Of a stretch of 64,000 nt of DNA, positions 1 to 11,900 are shown piece after piece. A model generated the notes under the pieces. It saw only the letters and a program-made list of their open reading frames with translations. It had not been told where the DNA came from and ran no database searches. A program made the position numbers and the translations under genes. How positions within the stretch are numbered: position 1 is the stretch's first letter; every line of letters begins with the position of its first letter. Source of the stretch: Certhia americana (lineage: Eukaryota > Chordata > Aves > Passeriformes > Certhiidae); assembly GCA_018697195.1 (NCBI GenBank), contig CM031860.1:63132509-63196508 (forward strand). Reading direction: 5' to 3'.

Positions 1-534
1 CACACTTCAAAACACTTAAACCAAAAAGATTGGTTAATTGGCTCCTGACTAGTGAGCATTGATTCACATACAGGGAATAATGGATAAAAACGGCAGGTTT
101 GTAACAAGGAAAAGCCAGGCAAGCTCCAAGACATTAACATGAAATCCCAGGGAATATCCTGCAGGTTAAATTGGTAAAGTAGTAAAGCTTCTTTTTGATA
201 GGTTGAGAACAATGCGAGCAGAGAGACAAAGACAATACCAGTAACTATGCCAAGCTATGAGGAATACAATCCAAACCAAAAGAAAACATTTGTTATTCCC
301 ACTCACTAAAATCACATTAGATTTCCAAGTCTTTTCTTGACTAATATCAAACTCCTGATCATTGCAAAACCAAATGAAGCAAGCACACAAACCTCACTCT
401 TGACCAATCGACTCCTCATTCCTTCCCTGTGTCCCAATATTTTTTGTTCTTTTGCAGGAGTTTCAGCTTTGGAATGAAGGTCTGGGTAGAACCAGTACAG
501 CACAAAATACCAATCAATATGGAAAATAAAACAG
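1..534. other. Unique non-coding stretch
   Basis: No gene, RNA gene or repeat family is recognised here. Short open frames on both strands are unrelated to any protein I know and have no supporting splice or start context. Confidence 0.5.
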
Positions 535-745
535 AATCACAGCATGAACTAGGTTGGAAAAAACCTTTGAGATCAACAGGTCCAACCTATGACCTAACAC
601 CACCTCATCAACTAAACCACGGCATTGAGTTCCACGTCCAGGGGTAGTGACTCCACCACCTCCCTGGGCAGACAGTTTCAGTGTCCTATCACTCTTTCAG
701 AGCAGAATTTTTTCCTGATGTCTAAACTGGTCAGATTGCTGGAAT
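535..745 (-). mobile_element. CR1 LINE 3' fragment, minus strand
   Basis: On the plus strand this reads as the reverse complement of a CR1 3' end: a degraded AATCACAG/GGTTGGAAAA start, the 'GTCCAACCT' block, then 'CCACCTCCCTGGGCAG' and 'TTTTTTCCTGATGTCTAAACT', the hallmarks of the CR1 tail and the end of its ORF2. It is old, with many substitutions, and is truncated at its 5' end near 745. The next CR1 piece begins a few bases later in the opposite orientation, so the two form an inverted pair. Confidence 0.85.
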
Positions 746-749
746 GTGT

Positions 750-970
750 GGATTTAGGTTAGATATTATGAAATATTTCTTCACAAGCAGGGTTGTCCAG
801 CACTGGCACAGACTGCCCAAGGAGAGGTTGGAGTCCCCATCCCTGGAGGAATTTAAAAACCATGTAAAAGTGGCATTTGGGGACAGGATTTAGTGGTGGC
901 CTTGTCAGTGCTGGGTGAACAGATGGGCTAAATGATCTTGGAGGGCTTTTCTAAAGTAAATGATTCTGTG
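750..970 (+). mobile_element. CR1 LINE 3' fragment, plus strand
   Basis: Sense-strand CR1: 'TTCTTCACAAGCAGGGTTGTCCAGC', 'GGAGTCCCCATCCCTGGAGG', 'ATGATCTTGGAGGGCTTTTC' and a final 'GATTCTGTG' that matches the CR1 3' terminus. These blocks correspond to the last part of ORF2 and the short 3' UTR. Truncated at the 5' side, with no intact frame. It faces the minus-strand CR1 immediately to its left. Confidence 0.88.
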
Positions 971-1004
971 TTTCCAAGATAAACACATGACTAAACAGAT
1001 TTGT

Positions 1005-1295
1005 TCTGCTGAATCAGGACGTGGGATTAGCAACAGGACAAGAACTGAAGGCAGTAAGTGGAAACACAAGAGGTTTTGCCTCAACAGGAGGAAAAATTTC
1101 TGCATGTTGAGGGTGGCAGAGCACTGGAACAGCTGCCCAGAGAGGATGTGGAGTCTCCCTCTCTGGAGACATTCCAAACCCACCTGGACACATTCCTGTG
1201 TCACCTGCTCCAGGTGAACCTGCCTGAGTAGGGGGGTTGGATCAGATGATCTCCAGAGGTTCCTTCCACCCCAACATTTCTGTAATTCTAAGAAT
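1005..1295 (+). mobile_element. CR1 LINE 3' fragment, plus strand, with ORF2 C-terminal remnant
   Basis: Reading on the plus strand, the conceptual peptide around 1060-1180 resembles the C-terminal end of the CR1 reverse-transcriptase ORF (a basic RRKNF stretch followed by a decayed VxxHWN motif). The frame then degenerates. The 3' part has 'GATCAGATGATCTCCAGAGGTTCCTTCCA' and a tail 'TTTCTGTAATTCTA'. It is a separate insertion from the CR1 that ends near 970. Dead copy. Confidence 0.87.
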
Positions 1296-2438
1296 ATTTT
1301 ACCTCCTCTTTGTGGGATCCATCTTAATTTAACAAATCAAAATTTAGGAAAGATACTTTCCTTAGTCTGAAATGGCAGGTAATGGATGGAGAGAGGCACC
1401 TGCATGGTTTTCTGAAACATATGTTGACATTGTTGCCATCTAGAGAGCTTTAGGATTACTAGGGGATTTCATGTAAATAAATACTGACAATGCAGTGCAG
1501 TGTTGGGGCTGTTTAGTTTAAACCAAGTGTTGTCCAGATTTTCAGAAAATGCAATTTTGTTTCTGTGTGCAAACACAGCTATTTATCTTTTACCTAACTT
1601 TAGTCCATGTTTTTCTTTCAGACTTTATTCTCACAAGCTGCATTTAAATTCATTTTATTCTTTGAGAAATAAGATTTTTCCATTTATCATTTCTGGGAAA
1701 GAGGAACAGTTTTTAGGGGAGAGAACAAGATATAGAGATGGCCCAGGTTTGAAGCCTTCTTATACTTTTCTATGCTGTGCCAGAATGTAAAGTGATACAG
1801 GAAAAGGACAAGCACTGTCATTATTTTTTATTTGTAATTACTTTTAGGAACCTGTGATTTTAACATGTGAGCACACAAAGCAACAGTTTATTCCAGCAAC
1901 TAATTAAATCAGGGAACACAGACCTGGGCTTCTGTTGATGAAAAAATTGAGATCCTAGTCTTGTTTTTCATAACTCCAGTTTTAATTAGGGCGAGCAAAT
2001 GCAACTTTCAAAATGTGCAGACATGAAGTGATAGCTCAGCCTAGAACTATGATTATAAAGAAAATAAATATTAGCTGGTTCACAGAAGCCTGGCTCTGAA
2101 CCCCAGCTGCAGCTGATGCAGCTCCCTTGAGTCTCTAAGGGCAGGAGTACCAGAAGAAGCTGTAAAGTTCTTATATTAATTTGCTCTTAGAATTATTCCT
2201 TAAAGTTCCTTTTGTGACCCTCATGTCAGATCAGTGTGAGTTAGTCCAGGGAGGAGAGCTACAACCAAATTAAATTTGGAGCTGCCTCCTACTCCTTGCA
2301 GCAATTTTTACCACAAAAGCTGCATAGGTCAAAACAAGATCCTGGTCCTTCACAGGTCAAAACTGTCTAAGATAAAGCCTCAATATAGATGAAAGGTATT
2401 TCCCAGATTAAAAGACATGGAGCAACCAAACCCCTCCT
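1296..2438. other. Unique AT-rich stretch
   Basis: No recognisable gene or repeat family. The open frame at 1500-1790 on the plus strand has no similarity I can name. The sequence is AT-rich and ordinary for a bird intergenic or intronic region. Confidence 0.45.
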
Positions 2439-2500
2439 CTTTTTGTTTACTTTTCTTTTTACTTTTCTTTTTACTTTTCTTTTTTATTTTTTCTTTCCTC
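2439..2500 (+). repeat. Pyrimidine-rich tandem repeat (about 12 bp unit)
   Basis: The unit TTTACTTTTCTT recurs three times with the purine spaced exactly 12 bases apart (A at 2449, 2461 and 2473). It then continues as an impure T/C tract. The whole stretch is nearly pure pyrimidine on the plus strand. Confidence 0.8.
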
Positions 2501-2734
2501 TCAATTCCCATTCCTCAAATACTTTATTTTCCCCTGCTCTTTAGCATCTATATGAATTCTACCAAACTCTGGACTGAATGTTATCTAGAGCTGGAGTTTA
2601 ATTGCTGTCTGCTTCTTACTGTTTGGCAAGAGTGTTAAAACATTTCCATTGGCTCCCCTATTCATTCAGGGAGTTTTCCAGGAGTGCAAAGTAGGTCTTG
2701 TGGGAACATCAGGGTTTATTGTGCATGAGAGTAT

Positions 2735-2915
2735 TGTTCCAATGCTCCTTGAGCTCTGTCAGGCTTGGAACCATGACAGCTTCCCTGAACAGCCTCTTCC
2801 ACTCCCCACCCACCCTCTGGGTGAGGAGCCTTTTCCTGATATCCAACCTAAACCTTCCCTGACAAATCTCCAGCCATTCCCTCAGGTCACCAGAGAGCAG
2901 AGATCAGCATTGCAA
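2735..2915 (-). mobile_element. CR1 LINE fragment, minus strand, lacking the 3' tail
   Basis: The plus strand carries the reverse complement of a CR1 block: 'CCACCCTCTGGGTGAGGAGCC', 'TTTTCCTGATATCCAACCTAAACC', 'CCATTCCCTCAGGTC' and 'CACCAGAGAGCAGAGATCAGC'. These lie within the end of ORF2 in bird CR1 copies. The left side (the element's 3' side) is poorly matched and no GATTCTATG tail is visible, so this is a fragment cut at both ends or strongly diverged. Confidence 0.85.
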
Positions 2916-3269
2916 TAATGCTCCCACTTCACAGACAGGACCTAAGACACCAAAATCAATCTGAGTGCCCAAACTTGCTTATAGCCTTTCAAAAATAGCA
3001 GCAGAACTGCCTAGCACAGAATCACTCAAAATGTGTTTGATAGATGGAATAAGAAGCCAAATACATCCAAATTTCTCTTCGTCCTGGGAAATGCTGAACA
3101 TTTCTCTTGTCTCCTTCTGAGCCTCCCAGATTGCAATCAGTGGGATACTTTCATTCTGTTCTCCTTGACTGTGATGTATTTTCAAAATTATTTTAAGGCT
3201 GTCTGTACTTGCTATTGTTAGGGGCTCATTCTCTCTATGCAGATGTATTTAAATGTATTCATCCTCCCC

Positions 3270-3500
3270 CACCTTTCTGTGTAGTGACTGTCAGCTGTGT
3301 CTGCACAACCTGCCAATTACAGTAACTTCCAGAACAATAACAGCCTAATTGATAGGCAGAGCAAATGAAGGAGCAAGGAGGAGATGATCAATGCTGGCAA
3401 ACGAGCCAACAACACCCAGAGTGGTCATCTGCTCCCTTAAGGACTTCAAAGCAGTTATTTGAAATTCATATTAAAATGCATGAAGCATGTGATCCTGCCT
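3270..3500. other. Candidate conserved non-coding element
   Basis: Repeat-free and less AT-biased than its flanks. It contains homeobox-like TAATTG and CCAATTA cores, E-box-like CAGCTG, TTTGAAATTCATATTAAAATGCAT-type text and an octamer-like ATGCAT stretch. This mixture is typical of developmental enhancers, but conservation cannot be judged from one sequence. Inference only. Confidence 0.2.
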
Positions 3501-5026
3501 GCTCCACTCAGGATAGGGCAGAGTGGAGAATTTAAAATCATAGAGGATTTTAGAGCCTAATTCTCTTGTATTTGAACTAAGGTCCTAAGTTCTATGAGGG
3601 ATGATCTTATAGAGAAGGATCACTCACAATATTTTGCTTAAGCTGTGTAGCTCCATATTGCCTTCAAGGGCAGACAGTGCCCAAGCACAGCAGCACAGTC
3701 CTCAGACTTGATATACACCTGGATATATTCATTGTTTTGAGTCTCATTTCCACGTTTCTAAGTAGCAAGGTTGTATGGACTCAAATATTCCAAGTATGGA
3801 AATGCTTATCTCATCCATGCAAAAGCATGAGATAAAAAGGTCACTCCCAAAAATGGACCCAGATGGTAAACAGAATCTTTTCTTGTCTTTGGAATGATGA
3901 GAAGTTAACTTCTACTTTCAGTTATGTCTGCCTCCTCTATTCTTGCTATGGTCATGGGTTGATTTTTTGGGCTGCAAGAAGCAGATAAAGTCCTGGATAA
4001 AATGTTTCTGGAATCTTTATGTCATGTGTAGTGCCTAAAATTTGAGGCAAACACCATCTTCAAGCCTAAAGCAGAGGTTCAGGTTGTGGATCTGTCCCAG
4101 TTTGTCTAGGAGATCCAGGCAGTGTTGCTGTTACACACATTCTGTCATCTTCCTTTACTTCAATTACATTTTGAGGTTTTTTGTGGGATTTCATTGAAAA
4201 ACAGTCTGTGAGGAAGACTTTAGAACACCAAAAAACTGCTTTGCTGAGATATTTACATGAGATTCTGGGAGATGGTATTTCTCACAGGAGGCTGTACCTT
4301 TCTTTCCTCCACAGCAAGTTCTATTCCAGAACACATATAATTATATAAGTAATTGTGAACAAACACTGCGATATTGGTGTCAGAGTGATCCATCCTGCCA
4401 GTTCCCTTTTGGAAGGCACTGCTGAGGGTCAGGGGAACATGATGATTTTAGGCATGGAGTGAAATTTTTCTGGGAGAAAAAGTACACAAATGTCCATCTA
4501 TTTTGAACTAAAAGGGAAAGAACTAAAAAAGAAGCTGGCAGAAATCAGAGCATCCAAGAAGTCCAAAGCTATAAATCCTTAAGGACACTCAGACACTTGT
4601 GTTGCTTTATTAGCTACTGAAATCCATTGCAGGGAAACATCATTTTAGTTTTATCTCATGTAGTCCTCCATAATGGAAGGAGTTCCATGCCCAGCTGCAG
4701 CTCATGGAAGTTCACCTAAACGTTGTTTTACACCTCAATTTTTTCCTAGAGCTTTACCCCAAACAAGATATAGATTGTTGAGCCTGAAAAGACCCAAAGA
4801 ACAACATGATGGTGGTAAAGCTACCCCAAATCTTGAGGAAAATAAAATATATACATATAGGAGCAAGTACAAGGAGGTAAAAGTGACAAAGAGAAGTACA
4901 ACAGGAAAAGCTTTTAGTTTGTGAACAGAAATATAAATATTATACAGAAATTTACATGCTGAAATAATGATTTTAGTAAACATTTGACGTGTTCAATAGC
5001 TATAGAATAAGATTATTGATTCAATA

Positions 5027-5044
5027 ATCATCATCATCATCATC
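5027..5044 (+). repeat. (ATC)6 trinucleotide microsatellite
   Basis: Six perfect ATC units lie between AATA and TAGTTC. Short and pure, so likely polymorphic. Confidence 0.9.
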
Positions 5045-6477
5045 TAGTTCATATATTCCTTTTGTCCAGAAAATCACTGAGCACTTTACAAAGGAGGTCA
5101 ACACCATTAGCACTATTTTAGATTCTAAAATTCTCTTGATAGAGGATTTTAAGCAGAAATCCTTCTGGAGCCAGCTCTTGAATTTTGCTCATGATGGTTT
5201 TTATCTTTGTCAATCAGCAGTATTAAGTCAGTAAGTCTAAGCATGCTGGCAAAATTGTACCAGGTGATGTTTTCCCCTTTTAATATGTGAACGACATTTA
5301 TTTTTCTCTACAATGACTCATCAGAGCAAAACCAGGGAAAACAACTTTGCTTTTACACATTGCTAGAGCAAGACAACAAGGTTGCTTTAAGATTTTCCTG
5401 GGAGGGTTTTTCTTTCCATGTAATATTGAGTGACACCCTGTTCTCCAGTCTGAAGTGTTCCCAGCTACATTGGGATCATTCCTTGACCTTGTTAACAGCC
5501 TTCACCCACATCTTACCTAGAAATAAGTTTGAGTGTGATCATCCTAAGACATGGTGACTTAATTGGATGGCTGTAATTCAGAAAATGAAAGCACAGTGAA
5601 ATCCAGTTATTTCCCTTCGTGTTTAGCTGTGATCATTGGGATGTTTTTTGTCAACTAAAAGCAGATTCTTCATTACAATGCAGTGAAGGAGAATTTACAG
5701 TGTGTACAAAACAATTTTTGAGGGTCTTGAAGTGGCCATCAGCATCCCTCAGTCTTTTCAAAGGCTATGTCAAGAAAAGACTAGAAGAATTTGCTCTATG
5801 AGTGAGGCAATCATTGGATTTGTTCAACCAACACTGTGAAGGAAATAAAACCAACCTCAAGCAAGCATACCAAAGACCAATAAAAAATATCCTCTAGTAG
5901 ATTTTTGTCATTTATTGACCATGATAAAGGATTGCTCTAAATATCAAATTGCTCAGAAGCTTAGAAGGCTGGAGGAGAAATGGTTCTGTACCTCCTGCAA
6001 TTCCCTTCACACCCCACATTCAGGAGTGGGTGCTCCTTTGGCCTTATATAAATTTGAGTAGAGTGAGGAGAAACACTGAGAGTGAATAATTTTATTTCAT
6101 TCTCTGTGTCAGATCACAACTGGAGTTAAACCCACTAAGCCATAAAATTTTATGCATGGCCATATAAAGCAAGGGACATTTGTTTCAATCTCCTACTGTT
6201 CAACCAAACTTCAGGTCAAAGAGGAATAACCCACATTTCTGACATGCTTCGTATTATGAGGAAATGCTAGCATTCCACAAGTGAAAAACCCACCAGATAA
6301 AACCATTATTAGTCTAATTTTCACCAGGACAGACCTAGTCTCAATGAAATTAGACATCTCTATGATTTTAAAACCAGAATATTTTGGAAAGCCTGAAAAA
6401 GATCATACATTTTTTCAGAGCACAGGAAAAAAAAGCATTTGTTGCATATTTTCCAAATTTTCTCATATTCTAACACA

Positions 6478-6585
6478 GAGTCATAGAATGGTTTGGGTTA
6501 GAAGGGACCTTAAAACCCATCTTGTTGTCATGGGCAGGGACACCTTTCACTAGACCTGGTTGCTCCAAGCCCCATCCAACCATGG
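6478..6585 (-). mobile_element. CR1 LINE 3' end, minus strand, short
   Basis: 'TCATAGAATGGTTTGGGTTAGAAGGGACCTTAAAACCCATC' followed by 'CATGGGCAGGGACACCTTTCACTAGACCTGGTTGCTCCAAGCCCCATCCAACC' is the reverse complement of the last 100 or so bases of CR1. Well preserved, so relatively young compared with the copies at 0.5-3 kb. The 5' truncation is near 6585. Confidence 0.95.
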
Positions 6586-6607
6586 AACATTAATAAATAA
6601 CCAGTGT

Positions 6608-6648
6608 TATTTATATTTATTTATAAATGTATTTATTTGTTTATTTAC
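6608..6648 (+). repeat. TTTA-type low-complexity repeat
   Basis: Imperfect run of TTTA/TTTG units directly downstream of the short CR1. On the other strand it reads TAAA. Confidence 0.75.
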
Positions 6649-8394
6649 TAATAAATTCACCCCTTGGAAATAACCAGTGACCACTAAATTCCCAGGAAAG
6701 TAGGGATTTCCTACTCCTTGTTGGTAGAAATTATGTGTAAACTGCAGGGTTGAACACAGTTGTGCCAACACAGGTCTGGAGTCTGGATCAGATCCCAATT
6801 CTGCAATGAGAGATGTGTCCCTTCACTGTGATTCTTTTAACAAATTTCACATAAAGCAGCAACTTAGAAAAAAGCTATCTCAAATTTCATATCTGTAGCA
6901 TATGACAGGATTGTCATTGCAAACAAAAGGTAACAGCCTGGGGGAAAGGAGACAGTAACACTTGAAACAGCACATGTCATGAATTTTGGGATATTGTGAA
7001 ATCAATTTATCCACCAGCTCCATTCCCTGACACATCACATATTCTGCAAGGTATCCTGAGATGCCACTGCCTATCTCAGCTTTCACACCAGCTCCAAACT
7101 CCATTATTTTGCTCATTCACTGAAAAAGCAGAGTGTGGAAGAGTGCTCCCAGTAGACGGATTGATACAGCAAATACAAATAAAATTCCCTGGCAGAAATG
7201 AGATTCTCATTTCCCCATTGTTCACTGCAGAGGGTGCTGTCTGCCCACATTCCTGGTCCTTAGGAAAAAGTGGGGAAAGAGGGTTGTGAAATATTTAAAA
7301 GTTGAAAAGGCCTGTTGTGGGATATTACCCAAATTGTCTAAAGTCTTCCACAATTAAAGACATAAAGTCACATTTCAGAGTCATGACAGAGTAAATCACA
7401 GTGGACTAAAGCCACTGCCATAGCCAGAGTGGAATTCTCAACAAGGCAGTCAGCCCTGGCTTAAATGCAAAAAAAAAAAAAAAAAAAAAAAAGTTTTCCT
7501 CCCTGCCTTTAATGAAGTTTAAGTCTTTCTGAAGTCATTCACATAGGCAGTGATGCAATTAGTAATTCCCTCCTGGTAAAATCACAAAGTTTTGGGAATC
7601 TGTTTTTATAATGAATCTCTGGAAAACAGCTGAAACATCAGACTTTTTTATGAAACAAGAAAATTTGGGCTCAAAGATGGCCTGTCCTGTTCTTTGCACA
7701 TTTGTGGGGATGTCAAGGCAGATCTTGATTTCAGCTGAAGCCACTCATCTGATAGCACCAAAAAACCCAAAATCAATGTTTTTTTCCATGAATCTAGAAG
7801 GGTTTATCTGTTGTCCTGTTTAACATATACAGTGTTGTTTAAAATAACATTGGGCATCTTTGGTATGCAGGGAAGATGCCAGATTTTGCTCTTACCACTT
7901 CCCTTCACACCTTACGCTTTTTTCAATTTCCAGTTTTGAGACTGGCTATTCTGTGAACAGTCACCACCCTCCCAAAATCCACCATCTGATGGGAAATCAA
8001 TGTTCTTAGATTAGAGGAAAAGACCTTTCCATGTCAGGTGATTTAGCTGGGAATATTTTCCTTCAACCAGTGTAGCCATCAGATCCTTACACTTCACTTT
8101 TGTCAAGTTCCTGACTGTGGCTTGTCTAGGAGCAGAGAGGATAAATAAATCTGAACTCCAGGAGATGCAAAATATCAGCAAGAAAATCTGAACCAAATCT
8201 TCAGGAGTTATTTTTGGCAGCAATTAGTAGGAAGATGTAACCCAAGGGCAAACTGGTTGCACAGAATCAGGAAGTTTGCTGCAGAGAACTAAAGCAAACT
8301 GGTGGCACTCAGGTCTTTAAGAGTGAGTGACCCCATGAGTGTTATGGGAAACACAGGAGGGACCAGGGGTTATAAGAACCAAGTTAAAAATATC
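6649..8394. other. Unique stretch with an A24 tract
   Basis: No gene recognised. It includes a 24-base A tract and half of a 22-bp exact repeat shared with 9186-9207 (see findings). Small overlapping open frames on the two strands near 6880-7290 and 7560-7820 have no recognisable protein features. Confidence 0.45.
7469..7492 (+). repeat. A24 homopolymer
   Basis: 24 uninterrupted A residues. The sequence to the left is not a recognised SINE or processed mRNA, so I cannot say whether the tract is a retrotransposition tail. Confidence 0.9.
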
Positions 8395-8928
8395 ACCAAT
8401 CCCCCTGTGCCCTACTCAGGTGAGACTTCACCTGCAGAGCTGCCTCCAGCCCTGGGGAACAACATCAGAAGGACCTGGAGCTGCTGGAGAGAGTCCAGAG
8501 GAGGCCACAGAGCTGCTCCAGGGGCTGGAGCCAGGCTGGGAGAGCTGGGGGTGCTCACCTGGAGAAGAGAAGGATCCTGGGAGAGCTCAGAGCCCCTTGC
8601 AGAGTCTGAAGGGGCTCCAGGAGAGCTGGAGAGAAACCTGGGACAAGGGATGGGGGGACACAAGGAATGGCGTTAAACTGAAAGAGAAGAGATTCCTTAG
8701 ACTAAATATTTGGAAGAAATTCTTGGCTATGAGCAGAGTAAAAACACTGGCACAGGGTGTCCAGAGAAGCTGCACCTTCCCCATCCCTGGAAATGCTCAA
8801 GCCCAGGCTTGGAGCACTCTGGTCCAATGCAATGTGTCTCTGCCCACGGCAGGGAAGTTGGAGCTAGATTATCTTGAAGGGCCCTCCCAGCTCAAACCAC
8901 CCCATAATTCTATGACACGGTGTATCTG
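8395..8928 (+). mobile_element. CR1 LINE copy, plus strand, about 530 bp
   Basis: One of the longest CR1 pieces here. Blocks in order: 'GGTGAGACTTCACCTGCAGAGCTGCCTCCAGCCCTGGGG', 'GACCTGGAGCTGCTGGAGAGAGTCCAGAGGAGG', 'GCTGGAGCCAGGCTGGGAGAGCTGGGGGTG', 'GGGGCTCCAGGAGAGCTGGAGAG', 'AAGAAATTCTTGGCTATGAG', 'CATCCCTGG', 'CTGCCCACGGCAGGG' and a tail ending 'AATTCTATGAC'. This is the distal ORF2 and 3' UTR of a CR1. A 214-codon open frame across it is not the ORF2 frame throughout. The copy lacks everything upstream and cannot be active. Confidence 0.95.
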
Positions 8929-11900
8929 TGACTTTGTCAATTCAGAATTGGTGACTTTGAAGGAGAAAGTGAAATCCAGGTGAGCACAGGATGGAGTAAT
9001 GTGACAGTCCTTGGAAGACTTTTGAGAAGCCAATAAAACAAATCCGAGTGTGACATAGGAGCACTGTGGAAACTACAACTCCATATAAACCCTCCTCTGA
9101 GCAGAATTAGAAGGATCATGGAAGCAACAGGAGGAAATTCATGGTAAAGATGGGTTACAGCTGATTTTGGGAGGACAGGAGCTGTACCCCTTGGAAATAA
9201 CCAGTGAGCATGGCTGCCACAGCAGTGGCTTAGAAATTTTTGCACCATCCCCTCATTCTGGATGTGTCCAGGTGCTAAAACAGACTCTCTATGCAGCCAA
9301 AGCAACCCTCAGGGTTCAGGGAACACTCCTGTGCTGTGCTGACAGACAATCTATTCACCTTGGCTTTTTTATTTTCATTGCTGTAAAAAAGACGTGTTAG
9401 CATTAAACCCAGAGAACGTGCGGCTGGGAGAATTTTAAAAATTAAATCCTATCCTGTGATGTGATAAGAGTTATGCAGGTTGAGTCATGGTGATCACATC
9501 CTTTTCCATCACATAATCTTCAATGAAAATTTGGATTCTTTTTTCCCAGTCTTGCAGCATTTTAAAGTTTTCTCCTGGGGCCACAGCTAAGTGCTGTTGA
9601 AGTGGTCGTTTTTCTATGTGGGAGGAGAGCAGGGACACAGCAAGGGAGGACAAGGTTTAAAACCCAGAACAGTCTTAAAAGTCATGACAGCTAAAATTAG
9701 GGAGGGGAGGGAAGGGAAAATAAGCATTTCTGACTGTTGTTATCACCAAACTTTGAGTCTTTTCCTAAGAATTTCTTTTTCCTTGAATTCTTTCTGCATG
9801 AACCTAAGGATTGGAAATATCAAGGTTTGACTGAGAAAAAAAAGTAAGTCTTACCTGCAGCAGTAATGCTATTACAGTAGTAAGTAACTGGCAGTAGTAA
9901 TAAGTCAGTTATTTACTCACCTTCTACATTATAAATTTGCCTTGACTGCTTAAGGAAAGTTCATGAAATTTGAGTTGAATCAAGTGAAGAACCTATTGCT
10001 TCTATCCCTTTGAAGAATCTTTGGCCTCAATTAATTTTTCATTGCATTAGGTGAAAGTGAAGTCACAAAGATTTGGAGCCAGTTCTAATCAATGCAATTT
10101 ATATATTCAATTATAAGGATGAGTTCATTGAGTTGTTTGAAAGTTTGAGTTCCCTCAAACTGAACAAAGACATAAATCTAATTAAATCAAATAATCTTTA
10201 GGAATCTTCTTTGAAACATCAAGGATCTGGAGAAACTTCCAATAAACCGAGGGTCAAAGGGTACTTTTGGGGCAGCATAAAACTGACATTCCATGGACAC
10301 CCATCCTGTTGCCTCCTGAGCAGCTCCTCTGTGCATTCCCCAGGAGCTTTGCCCCAGAAAAGCCACCAAAAGAGCAGCTGCTGAGCAAACCCAGCCATGC
10401 AGAGCATTTAGGGATGCACCAGGACCCCTCAGACACCAGCATGGAGAGCAGGTGGCTCACACAGCCCCACAAGGCACTCCAGAGTGTCCAGGGTTTGGAA
10501 TGAAGCTTGAGAAAAACAAGGCAGATTTCAGAGGATGAATTTTTTCGGTGTGAGCTCTTCCAAGGGCCAATTAACCTTAAAGGATATGAACTAGAATCCT
10601 TAGTCAGCTAAACTTTTAGAAAGTGATAATGTTAGGGGAATTTTGAGAGGGTAGAGAAGAAAGTACAGTGATATTCTCAATTTTGGAGAATTAAAAAGCA
10701 AATTAATTAATAACTGGTATTTTAGTGACACTGCTTAACACAAAACAGCTCTTTTTCTAGAAATTATGAATTCTACAATAGGCACATAGTAACTTTTCCT
10801 CATATCACAGTTTACTACTATCTTTAAATTTGACCTAACTACTTTATTTAATATATATTAATATGCCAATAATAGCAACTTTATTCTCCTCTTTAAATTC
10901 TTCTTTTTTTTTTTATGTAGAGTAGAAATATATTTTCTTTTGAGCTCTCCCTCTGCCTTTCATGTCAACAAGATTCACCAATCTCAACGTACCATCAAGA
11001 ACTTAAATTCCTCAAAAATCATGGAAAATTTCTCACATTAGGAACACTGACTGTTGCAGAGTGCTCTAATTTTTATGCCATTTTTCATGTAAAGAAATAC
11101 TGTGTGGATAGGCAGTACCATAAAATATTCCCTTTCCAGCATTATATTTCTACAATTAATTATAGAATTCATGTTTTACAAGATCCTGGAAGATTTTTCT
11201 GGTCATTGGCTCACACATCAGGATTTAAACACGTTGAGCTTTGATGGTCTGCATCAACTGTACAGAAAATACATGAAATATCTGCTGCAACACTCAGCCA
11301 TGCAATAGGTACTTGATACATTAAACTATAGTTGATACTAATTTTGAGTGGGGAGAGGGAAAATGCACATTTAGCACTTCAGCATTTGAGCTAAGATCTC
11401 TGAGTCACAGAGCAGAGATCCAGCGTGAAATGGAAACAGCAAAGCTCCTCTGACCCCTTCACTCACACCACTAACAATAATTAGCTGATGTGTGAAACTC
11501 AGGGAACAGGAGCATTTAGAGGTGTTATTTACAGGGTGACTCCCCACCATCACTCTATAACTTGATAAAATTCCTTCTACTATTGGAAATGTATTCTGCA
11601 TTATGGCATTTCCGTGGCTGTTACCTTTCTCTTCTTCTGCCTTTGAGCTGAGCTTCATTTTTTTTTTTTTTTTTTTTTTCCAGATAACAAAGGCAAATAG
11701 AATCTAAAATTGCATGGGGTAAATTGTGTTACTGTGGAATTCTGATGGAAAGAGAAACTCACTGTGAGGATAGAAGCCATTGGCTCCTCATGGCTTCCCT
11801 GTCCTCCAGCCCCACAGCTTGTGATCCAATATAATTAATTCATTATGTATTAATTCATTATATAATTAATACAGTGCAGATAGTTGGTTGTGTAAGCCCT

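Larger units (their letters stand above)
2916..6477. other. Unique AT-rich stretch
   Basis: No gene or dispersed repeat recognised over about 3.5 kb. It holds a candidate conserved block near 3270-3500 and a small ATC trinucleotide run, both listed separately. Open frames here are short and unremarkable. Confidence 0.45.

Noticed and set aside
8339..8983. 214-codon plus-strand open reading frame
   Set aside because: It lies almost entirely in a CR1 3' copy, and the translation does not follow the CR1 protein frame consistently.
9855..9887. Minus-strand micro-exon with CAG|GTAAGA donor and an open frame
   Set aside because: The acceptor lacks a pyrimidine tract and the region is a GTA/AGT-rich simple pattern, so the donor is probably accidental.
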